Shown here: piece by piece, positions 29,122 to 35,598 of the stretch
Numbering within the stretch: position 1 is the stretch's first letter
Layout: every line of letters begins with the position of its first letter
NCBI GenBank assembly: GCA_028709465.1
Contig: JAQVWY010000010.1
Coordinates: 21,425-57,022, forward strand
Reading direction: 5' to 3'
DNA length: 35,598 nt
Origin: Tissierellia bacterium
GTDB lineage: Bacteria > Bacillota > Clostridia > Tissierellales > Sedimentibacteraceae
Notes under the pieces: model-generated
Seen by the model: only the letters and a program-made list of their open reading frames with translations
The model's database searches: none
What the model was told of the DNA's origin: nothing
Translations under genes and position numbers: made by a program

Positions 29122-30546
29122 TTAATATCTTCTTCTCATTGATGAAGACGGTATTTTCATTTCATCTCTATATTTTGCAACTGTTCTTCTAGAAATATTA
29201 ACACCTTTTTCTGCAAGAATATCAGCTATTTTTTGATCACTTAATGGCTTTTGATTATTTTCATTATCTATTAATTCTTGAATTTGATTCTTTACACTAG
29301 TTGAAGATACAGTTTCACCATCTATATCATTACCCAAGCCGCTGGCAAAGAAATATTTAAGTTCAAATATACCTTTAGGAGTTTGCACATATTTACCATT
29401 AGTCGCTCTGCTAACAGTTGATTCATGAACACCTATATCTTCTGCTACATCCTTTAAAACAAGTGGTTTTAAGGCACTATTTCCCTCATCAAAAAATTTT
29501 CTTTGAAATTTCAGTATTGATTCAACTACCTTGTATAAAGTCATCTTTCTTTGTTCAATACTTTTAATAAGCCACATTGACGAATTTAATTTATCAGTCA
29601 AAAATTTATTAGCTTCTTTATCATCTAAATTATTAACCATATTTTTATAATAATCGCTAATTGTTAACATTGGCACATTACTATCATTTACTATAATTAT
29701 ATACTCATCACCAATTTTTTCAACCGTAACGTCTGGCACAATATATCTAATATTGTCGCTATCTACAACAAAACCTCTTGCAGGTTTTGGCTCAAGCATT
29801 TTTATTAAATCAAAAATATTTTGAACCCGTTTAGTTGTAATTCGAAGTTCTTTTGCTATTTTTTGGATTTTATTTGTAGCAACATCCTCTAAATATTTTT
29901 CCACAACAATAAAAACATTTTTATCTTGAATTCCTTTTTCCTTAAGCTGAATCATCAAACATTCGCTTAAATTTCTTGCACCTACTCCTACAGGATCAAA
30001 CGTCTGAATTAATTTTAATACTCTTTCTATTTCTATTACATCTTCATTTAATAAAAGACTAATATCTTGAATAGAACAACCAAGATAACCTTTTCTATCT
30101 AATGATTCTATTATAAACTCTCCAATACGCTTTTCCTTTTGAGTTTTTACAGACATTCCCAGCTGAATAATTAAATGATCCTTAAGAGACATTTTTTTAG
30201 AAGTATAGCTTTCAAAAGTTTGTTTATCATCTGGATTGGCAGCATTTCCATAAGTTTTGTAACTTATATCATCATACTTTTCAAGTACATCTTTCCAGTC
30301 AATCTCGCTTTCACTGCTAAATTCACTCTTATCATTATTTCCTATCTCCATGGACTGCTCTTCGCTTGAACTTTTTTCAGAAGTTTTATCCATAGTGTCC
30401 AGAAAAGGATTTACTTCTAACTGTTTATTTATAAATTCAGTTAATTCAACATTATTAAATTGCAAAACTTGTATAGCCTGTCTTAATTCAGGGGTCATAA
30501 TAAGTTTTTGCGTTTGAGTAAGATTTAATTCAAAACCCATCTTCAT
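29122..30546 (-). CDS. rpoN: RNA polymerase sigma-54 factor
   Basis: 474 residues. Region I at the N-terminus is Gln/Leu-rich (LNLTQTQKLIMTPELRQAIQ). An acidic linker (about 55-90) and the core-binding domain follow, then the helix-turn-helix region (HESTVSRATNGKYV) and the RpoN box SRRTVAKYRDEM, which contacts the -24 element. It directs polymerase to -24/-12 promoters and needs an ATP-using activator, which is not in this window. Two matching promoters lie immediately downstream of it (oppA and pepP). AGGAG is 7 bases before the ATG. In Clostridioides difficile the homologue SigL controls amino-acid catabolism. Confidence 0.97.
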   Translation of the reverse strand: MKMGFELNLTQTQKLIMTPELRQAIQVLQFNNVELTEFINKQLEVNPFLDTMDKTSEKSSSEEQSMEIGNNDKSEFSSESEIDWKDVLEKYDDISYKTYGNAANPDDKQTFESYTSKKMSLKDHLIIQLGMSVKTQKEKRIGEFIIESLDRKGYLGCSIQDISLLLNEDVIEIERVLKLIQTFDPVGVGARNLSECLMIQLKEKGIQDKNVFIVVEKYLEDVATNKIQKIAKELRITTKRVQNIFDLIKMLEPKPARGFVVDSDNIRYIVPDVTVEKIGDEYIIIVNDSNVPMLTISDYYKNMVNNLDDKEANKFLTDKLNSSMWLIKSIEQRKMTLYKVVESILKFQRKFFDEGNSALKPLVLKDVAEDIGVHESTVSRATNGKYVQTPKGIFELKYFFASGLGNDIDGETVSSTSVKNQIQELIDNENNQKPLSDQKIADILAEKGVNISRRTVAKYRDEMKIPSSSMRRRY

Positions 30547-30644
30547 AACATCACTCCTCGTAAAGCTATATATATTATATCAAATATTAATTATTTTTCA
30601 ATGTTATTATTTACGAAAAAAATACATTAAATTTACATTGTTCT

Positions 30645-30674
30645 ATTATAGCAAAACTTTATAAAATATGCCAA
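30645..30674 (-). promoter_or_regulatory. Sigma-A promoter of rpoN
   Basis: TTGGCA (30669-30674), 18-base spacer, TATAAT (30645-30650). Confidence 0.65.
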
Positions 30675-30811
30675 CAATTTTTTAATAAATACAAGAATTC
30701 AAAAAGAATGCAGGAAAAGAGAATCTCATAATTTCAACAATTAATAGATTCTTTACCTACATATAAAAGTACAATTACAGCTATTCATAAAAACGCAACA
30801 ATTATTTTAAT

Positions 30812-30859
30812 AAAAAAGATTATAAATCGAAATTGAAAATTTTGATTTATAATCTTTTT
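30812..30859 (-). terminator. Terminator after grdD
   Basis: Long stem AAAAAGATTATAAATC / GATTTATAATCTTTTT around a 15-base loop, 43 bases past the grdD stop; the T-run on the minus strand is part of the stem base. Confidence 0.85.
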
Positions 30860-30901
30860 AATTCTCTGTATTCTTTCATTATTTATAATTCTAAATTCTT
30901 T

Positions 30902-32071
30902 TTAGCAGTCTATTTTTTCTTTTGAAATATATTCTGCATCAGCTAAAACTTTAAGTGCTTCTTGAGTTTTTGCTTCATTAACTAATATTATTGGGCCTGT
31001 ACAACCCATACCGCTTTCAGCATAAATATTATTTTTCCATAAAACTTGCACTGCATCTTCAAGATCCATTATTTCTATGCCTGCAATTTGAGATGTTACT
31101 ACTTCTTTATCAGGAGCTTTAATTTCTTCAGCAGCTGCGACTTCCTTTTTTGATGATTTCAAACCATTTAAAATATCTTTTAATCCTGCTTTGTTAGCTT
31201 TATTGAACTCATCTTTTGCAATACCTAAACAGTTTCCTTTTACTAGTTCTGCAGCATATTTTATAGCACCTTCAACTAAAGGAGCACCTGATGCTCTAGA
31301 AATAATCATTATTAATTTTTCAAAACCTTCACCTATTCCAGGACCATAACCATAACCTATAGATTCATAATTTCCGCCTGTAGTATATGATGAAAATATT
31401 TTAATCATTAAATTTCCTGTCAAAGAATCCATTACCATTACATCACAAGAAGCCATCAATAAATCATTTCCTCTCATAACGCAACCGCCATCAGCTCTTT
31501 GAGATTCTGCAAAATTTATATCATAGCCTTGAGCTTTTAATTTTTTTAGAGCCATTTCAGTTTGTCTAGCACCATCTATATTCAAAATTCCAACAGTTGG
31601 ATTTTGTATTCCGCAAGCTTTTGCTGTTATAATACCATAAATCGCATTTTTAACCATACCTTCAACCTTATCTGTTGAAGAAGTACCTGTTGTTGTGGCA
31701 ATAAACATTTCTTTACCTTTACCAGGTGTAATTATTCTGCCAACTGTAGAAACTCCTATAGGAAATGGATAATGCATTGTTACAGCGGCATCAATTTCTT
31801 TTGAATCTAGTAAATTTTCCATTACCTTATGAGATTCATCTTCTGAAGAAACTTTTGCTACTTTTACGCCATCAGCTTCATTAGATGCAATAACAGTTAC
31901 ATCAATTCCACTTTTTTGTGCTTTAATAGCTGCTTCGAAAATATTGCTTTCACCATGTTCACTGCCCATTGCTGTAACAGCGATTTTAGGTTTCTGGCCA
32001 TATTCGCCAGTTATTAAAGAATCAGCTAAATCATCAAATATTTTTCCAATAATCTGGTTAACCTGTTTCAT
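30902..32071 (-). CDS. grdD: Glycine reductase complex component C, alpha subunit
   Basis: 389 residues, PlsX-like fold. With GrdC it forms protein C, which takes the acetyl unit from the Se-carboxymethyl-selenocysteine of GrdA and releases acetyl phosphate, allowing ATP formation from glycine. The Cys in SGMGCTGP (about residue 357) corresponds to the Cys359 shown to be needed in the Eubacterium acidaminophilum protein. It starts 16 bases after the grdC stop with AGGAG upstream, and a strong terminator follows. Confidence 0.96.
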   Translation of the reverse strand: MKQVNQIIGKIFDDLADSLITGEYGQKPKIAVTAMGSEHGESNIFEAAIKAQKSGIDVTVIASNEADGVKVAKVSSEDESHKVMENLLDSKEIDAAVTMHYPFPIGVSTVGRIITPGKGKEMFIATTTGTSSTDKVEGMVKNAIYGIITAKACGIQNPTVGILNIDGARQTEMALKKLKAQGYDINFAESQRADGGCVMRGNDLLMASCDVMVMDSLTGNLMIKIFSSYTTGGNYESIGYGYGPGIGEGFEKLIMIISRASGAPLVEGAIKYAAELVKGNCLGIAKDEFNKANKAGLKDILNGLKSSKKEVAAAEEIKAPDKEVVTSQIAGIEIMDLEDAVQVLWKNNIYAESGMGCTGPIILVNEAKTQEALKVLADAEYISKEKIDC

Positions 32072-32087
32072 ATCTCCACTCCTATTC

Positions 32088-33623
32088 TTATTCTGCTAAA
32101 AGATTTGAAGCGAAATTTTTCAGCGCTTGTGCTATCAGACCTTTAATTTGTTCTTCTGATACTGTTCCTTCTTCCTTAGTTTTACCTTGATTTGCTTCAA
32201 TTACAAATGAAACACCATCAAACAAATTAGTCATTCTTCCAAGGAATAAACTTCCTTTTCCGATTATCATAGCATTCTTAATTTTTCCATCTAATATATC
32301 CTGTCTAGCAATTCCTACATATGGAACGCCTGAAGGTATATGACCTTGAGTAGGAGCCCAACCAACCATACCATGATCTACAGTGAAAGAAGCTAAATCT
32401 TTTTTCTCTATATCTCCTCTTTTAACTCCTAAAGCACCTATCATCTTATAATTAGCCATTGGAACATCTCCAGCTCCAGCAGGTTTTGTGATATCAGGAT
32501 TTTGCATTTCTGCTGAATATTTATCAATATCAGTAATTTTCATATTTGCTCTGTCTAATGATTCAGTAACTAGTGCGGAAATAACAGCTTGAGGAGATGA
32601 ACCAGTTCCTACACTATGTCTTCCAACCAAATCAAGTCTTATTTCTGGATTAATTCCGTCATTTGCACTAACTAATACAGCAAATCCACCTAAAACATCT
32701 TCTAATATTGGAAGACCTTTTTTAACATGATCTTTACCATTCATTCCAAGTTTAGCAGTACATCCACCAGCTGAAACTACAACATTTTTAAAAGTACCAG
32801 CTTTAACTAATGATGCGGCTGTAATTAAGGCGTGAGTAGGAGCTGCGCAGAATCCTCTAACGTCAGATCCAGTTGCATTTACAAATCCTGCTATTTCTGC
32901 ACAAGCTTTAGCGAAGTTTCCTCCACCTCTTTGATTCATATCACCGCAAGCTTCTTCAGAGCAATCAATAACATAATCGATGTCTTCTTTATTAATGTTA
33001 TTTTTTGCAACTAAATTTAATAAAGAAAGCACATTAGTAGCCTTAGAAGTCAAATTTTCATGAATTACATGAGCGCTTAAGTTTACGTCTACATCATGTG
33101 CACGCTTTACGCAGCCAACTAATTCTTTGTTATAGTACAAAGCTTCAGAATGTTCTTCAGAAACTAATTTACTAATTAATTCTGCATCTTCTCCCTCTTT
33201 TAATCTTGCAATTATGTCTGCAGTCATAAGAGGATGTTGTTCTAATTTTTCTTTTGTAGCTGCAACGAAACTTTTATCTAGCTTAACAAGATCAAACACA
33301 TCACAAATTTGCATTAAACAAATAAATTCATCTTCTGGCATTATTTCACCATACTTACCAAATCTAGAAGCACCTTCAATAGCTTTGTCATGCCATGGTT
33401 GTTCTATTTGTGCAAGTTCATTAGGATGAATGTTCCCGATATATGCTTGGTTTGGTGGGTAACTAACAACTTGTTCGTAAGTTCTTAAATGACTTTCTAA
33501 TTGTTTTAAATACTCGGATTCTGGATTAACAATTTTTTCTGTTGTTTGAGTTGTTCCATTTTGCATTACCATTTCCGGAGTAAAAGCTAATATATAACTA
33601 GCTCCTTTTATTACACTATTCAT
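32088..33623 (-). CDS. grdC: Glycine reductase complex component C, beta subunit
   Basis: 511 residues, thiolase/FabH-like. The N-terminus VIKGASYILAFTPEMVMQNG is typical of GrdC, and VVVSAGGCTAKLGMNGKDHVK lies in the thiolase-like core. It acts with GrdD at the last step of glycine, sarcosine and betaine reductases, forming acetyl phosphate. GGAGG precedes ATG 33623. It is preceded by a terminator hairpin, a small palindrome and a possible promoter, so grdCD may be transcribed apart from grdA. Confidence 0.96.
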   Translation of the reverse strand: MNSVIKGASYILAFTPEMVMQNGTTQTTEKIVNPESEYLKQLESHLRTYEQVVSYPPNQAYIGNIHPNELAQIEQPWHDKAIEGASRFGKYGEIMPEDEFICLMQICDVFDLVKLDKSFVAATKEKLEQHPLMTADIIARLKEGEDAELISKLVSEEHSEALYYNKELVGCVKRAHDVDVNLSAHVIHENLTSKATNVLSLLNLVAKNNINKEDIDYVIDCSEEACGDMNQRGGGNFAKACAEIAGFVNATGSDVRGFCAAPTHALITAASLVKAGTFKNVVVSAGGCTAKLGMNGKDHVKKGLPILEDVLGGFAVLVSANDGINPEIRLDLVGRHSVGTGSSPQAVISALVTESLDRANMKITDIDKYSAEMQNPDITKPAGAGDVPMANYKMIGALGVKRGDIEKKDLASFTVDHGMVGWAPTQGHIPSGVPYVGIARQDILDGKIKNAMIIGKGSLFLGRMTNLFDGVSFVIEANQGKTKEEGTVSEEQIKGLIAQALKNFASNLLAE

Positions 33624-33663
33624 TGTATGCCTCCATTATATTAATTTAAATCTCTTATCTTCT

Positions 33664-33713
33664 ATAATATTAATATTTATAATTAAAATCCAATTATTTG
33701 TCAGAATGACAAA
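33664..33713 (-). promoter_or_regulatory. Possible grdCD promoter with upstream palindrome
   Basis: TTGGAT (33688-33693), 18-base spacer, TATTAT (33664-33669). Just upstream lies the perfect dyad TTTGTCA-N3-TGACAAA (33697-33713), an operator-like position. The dyad could instead be an end remnant of the TGTCATTCTGA repeat family. Confidence 0.4.
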
Positions 33714-33765
33714 AAAGCAATTTATAATTAAGTTAATAGATTAACATTTTCTTACATTTTAAAAG

Positions 33766-33795
33766 TTGCTTCGTAAAATAATTATTACGAAGCAA
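33766..33795 (-). terminator. Terminator between grdA and grdC
   Basis: Perfect 11-bp stem TTGCTTCGTAA / TTACGAAGCAA with an 8-base loop, followed on the minus strand by CTTTT. It lies 82 bases past the grdA stop. The short T-run may allow partial read-through. Confidence 0.65.
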
Positions 33796-33876
33796 TCTTT
33801 TATCTTACCTAAGTAAACTAAAATAATATTATTATTTGTTTACCTATAATTATAATTTTCTATTTATATTATTAGA

Positions 33877-34350
33877 TTATAGGTATTTGCAAAAATCTTC
33901 TCTAATTGGTGTCATTTCTGCAATTATATCATCTACATCCAATACCATTTCCATCATTCCTACTTGCTCATCATAAACAGCAGCGTCAACCTCATTTTTA
34001 ATTTCTGGTTCACAAACATGATATACAGTGAGTCCTAACTGAACTCCTGTCAATGGACCTGCAAAAGTTGGATCTCCATTAGTAACTGTTTCAGCAGCTA
34101 ATCCTGAAGCTTCGCCTTCAGCTGCACCTAATACTACAACTAGGTTTTCAGCACCATATTTTTCTGCGAATTCTTTTACCCTCTTTTGATTTTCCAAATC
34201 CATTGCGCCTGCGGCAGTTCAGACAAAACACTCTGTAGATGAAAATATTACTTCTGCTCCAGCAGTCTTAACACATTCTTCAATGGCTTGACCTGGTATT
34301 CCATCTCTGTCGCCTATTATTATAACTTTTTTACCTTGTAATAAGCTCAT
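33877..34350 (-). CDS. grdA: Glycine reductase selenoprotein A (Sec-containing)
   Basis: 157-residue selenoprotein. The frame starts at ATG 34350 ([25 protein letters not shown] upstream), passes an in-frame TGA at 34219-34221 (codon 44) in the context [13 protein letters not shown], and ends at 33877. That is the family's usual length and Sec position. A caller that stops at TGA would report only the 108-residue piece from ATG 34203. GrdA carries the carboxymethyl group as a selenoether between the substrate-specific protein B and protein C, and is recycled by thioredoxin. GC-rich sequence just after the TGA (GCC-GCA-GGC) could form a small hairpin needed for Sec insertion. Confidence 0.97.
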
Positions 34351-34411
34351 AATATCCTCCTTAATTTAGTCATTTTGTTTATGTTATTATTTTATTATAA
34401 CCCATAATTTA

Positions 34412-34524
34412 AGGACATTTCTATTGTCCCCAAAGACTACCCTAATTAAAGGTATGTCTTATATTTAATTGGGGACATTCCTTCTATCCCCAGAGACTTT
34501 CCCTAATTAAAAAGGTGTGTCCCC
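34412..34524. repeat. Two tandem REP-like GGGGACA units
   Basis: Two diverged copies of about 50-60 bases (from about 34413 and 34473). Each has GGACATT...GTCCCC or GGGGACATT...ATCCCC hairpin arms, then AGACT, CCCTAATTAAA and GGTRTGTC. They fill the gap between trxA and grdA, and may act as a transcript end or processing site. Confidence 0.65.
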
Positions 34525-34530
34525 TTTTCT

Positions 34531-34848
34531 CTAAATATATTTTTTTATCATTGCTTCTACATTTTCAGGTGTTGCATCTTCTTTAACTAATTCTTCGACT
34601 TTTTCACCATCTTTGTATATTGCAATTACAGGTAAACCTAATATTTTCTGACCTATCGCAACTCTTCTTGCTTTAGTAGTGTTTAATTTTGTAAACTTTA
34701 ACTTATCGCCATATTTTTCTGATAAACTAACAACATGTGGCATTAATGCTTCACAAGGAGCACATCCGTCACCATAAAAATCAACCAATACATAACCTTC
34801 TGCTTGTAATACTTCTGGCTCAAACGTAGTTTTATCTAATACTAACAT
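34531..34848 (-). CDS. trxA: Thioredoxin, glycine-reductase type
   Basis: 105 residues. The active site is GCAPC (Cys29 and Cys32) instead of the usual WCGPC; Gly in place of Trp is typical of thioredoxins found in grd operons. The cis-Pro stands in GLPVIAI rather than the usual TPT. It delivers electrons from thioredoxin reductase to re-reduce the oxidised GrdA after acetyl transfer. It lies 14 bases after trxB. Confidence 0.95.
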   Translation of the reverse strand: MLVLDKTTFEPEVLQAEGYVLVDFYGDGCAPCEALMPHVVSLSEKYGDKLKFTKLNTTKARRVAIGQKILGLPVIAIYKDGEKVEELVKEDATPENVEAMIKKYI

Positions 34849-34862
34849 ATTATACCTCCATA

Positions 34863-35598
34863 TTATTCATTTATATATTTTTCTGCTTGAACTGCAGCAA
34901 TTGCTCCATCAGCAGCTGCAGTAACAACCTGTCTTAAGCTTTTTACTCTAACATCACCAGCTGCATAAACCCCATCAATATTTGTTTTCATGTTCTCATC
35001 AGTAACAATATATCCATTTTCTAAATTAAGAACTCCTTCAAATATTTGAGTTTTAGGTGAATAGCCAATAAATACGAAAATACCGAAAATTCCATCATCT
35101 TCATCAGCAACTACTTCTGTTAACTCACCAGTTTTGATGTTTTCTAAAACCATAGAATTAACTAATCCATCACCTTTAATTTCTTTAACAACGCTATTCC
35201 AAATAAAATTCATTTTAGGATTAGCAAATGCTTTTTCTTGAATTGATTTTGCCGCTCTAAGTTCCTCTCTTCTATGTATCAAAGAAACTTTTCTAGCAAA
35301 TTTAGTTAAATATAGAGCTTCTTCAACTGCGGTATCTCCACCACCAACTACATATACCTCTAAGTCTTCAAAGAAGTTAGCATCACATGTTGCACAATAT
35401 GAAACGCCTTTACCAGCAAAAGTTTTCTCACCTGGACAACCTATTGGTCTAGATGCTGCACCTGTTGCTACTATTACAGTTTTAGCTTTATACTCACCTT
35501 TTTTACATTTAATTACTTTTTCGTTTCCTTCTAGTTGTACTTTAACAACTTCATCATATACTTTTTCTGCTCCAAAATGTTGTGCTTGTTGAGACATT
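34863..35598 (-). CDS. trxB: Thioredoxin reductase, 5' part outside the window
   Basis: The last 245 or so codons of an FAD- and pyridine-nucleotide-dependent reductase of about 310 residues; the start lies beyond 35598, so the Met at 35597 is internal. Seen: FAD-domain [13 protein letters not shown], redox site [11 protein letters not shown], the nucleotide-binding [13 protein letters not shown], and the C-terminal FAD motif [19 protein letters not shown]. It reduces TrxA for glycine reductase. Confidence 0.96.
   Translation of the reverse strand, partial: MSQQAQHFGAEKVYDEVVKVQLEGNEKVIKCKKGEYKAKTVIVATGAASRPIGCPGEKTFAGKGVSYCATCDANFFEDLEVYVVGGGDTAVEEALYLTKFARKVSLIHRREELRAAKSIQEKAFANPKMNFIWNSVVKEIKGDGLVNSMVLENIKTGELTEVVADEDDGIFGIFVFIGYSPKTQIFEGVLNLENGYIVTDENMKTNIDGVYAAGDVRVKSLRQVVTAAADGAIAAVQAEKYINE

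Larger units (their letters stand above)
30547..30901. other. Gene-free stretch between grdD and rpoN
   Basis: Contains the grdD terminator (30812-30859) and the rpoN promoter (30645-30674); the remainder is AT-rich without recognisable content. Confidence 0.6.

Noticed and set aside
30651..30674. Sigma-54 site upstream of rpoN (TTGGCA followed later by TTTTGC)
   Set aside because: GG and GC are 18 bases apart instead of 10; a sigma-A promoter with TATAAT fits better.
34351..34530. Glycine riboswitch upstream of grdA
   Set aside because: The gap holds REP-like repeats and no recognisable glycine-aptamer core.

Overview
The window looks like chromosome of a low-G+C (about 30% by eye) anaerobic, amino-acid-fermenting Firmicute of the Clostridia/Tissierellia type. 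The reasons are glycine reductase genes with an in-frame selenocysteine UGA, the Grd-type thioredoxin pair, a K+-dependent membrane pyrophosphatase, rpoN, strong GGAGG ribosome sites and AT-rich intergenic DNA. I cannot name the species from the sequence. Every intact gene lies on the minus strand, so transcription runs from high to low coordinates.

Positions 1-5450 are an accessory, decaying region. It holds the wreck of a type IIG restriction-modification gene (plus strand, nonsense codon plus internal deletion), a degenerate anti-sigma-like remnant, an intact-looking Phd-Doc toxin-antitoxin pair with its own promoter and operator, and an MmeI-like restriction-modification gene broken at both ends. 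No integrase or transposase gene is visible. The region abuts the 3' end of ssrA (tmRNA), a common integration site for islands.

Positions 5600-8940 hold the trans-translation set: ssrA, smpB with a consensus promoter, and rnr (RNase R). Upstream, in the same transcription direction and probably the same operon as rnr, are an alpha/beta hydrolase, a membrane-anchored MurF-like ligase and a D-Ala-D-Ala-ligase homologue (8972-12585). The MurF-like protein has a membrane domain where normal MurF binds the UDP-sugar, so this trio may be an unusual cell-envelope module.

Positions 12968-21457 carry the pyrophosphatase hppA and secG (own promoter), then the lower glycolysis operon gap-pgk-tpiA-gpmI-eno. 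Families of an 11-bp repeat (AGCAATAGATG-like) begin inside the last codons of both gap and eno. Positions 21695-28749 carry oligopeptide uptake: oppA alone, then pepP-oppB-oppC-oppD-oppF. Each of these two units is preceded by a near-consensus sigma-54 (-24/-12) promoter, and rpoN itself lies just upstream of oppA (29122-30546). Imported peptides would be trimmed and fed to Stickland-type fermentation.

Positions 30902-35598 carry glycine reductase genes in the order trxB (partial), trxA, grdA (Sec at residue 44), grdC, grdD. grdE and grdB, normally in this cluster, are not in the window. A hairpin terminator separates grdA from grdCD.

Gene-free stretches above about 300 bases: 1816-2260 (terminator hairpins and TTCTAACACA repeats), 6485-6823 (smpB promoter and a 74-bp palindromic repeat), 12586-12967 (REP-like sequence, hppA terminator), 26718-27084 and 28750-29121 (sigma-54 promoters, terminator, dyads), 30547-30901 (rpoN promoter, grdD terminator).
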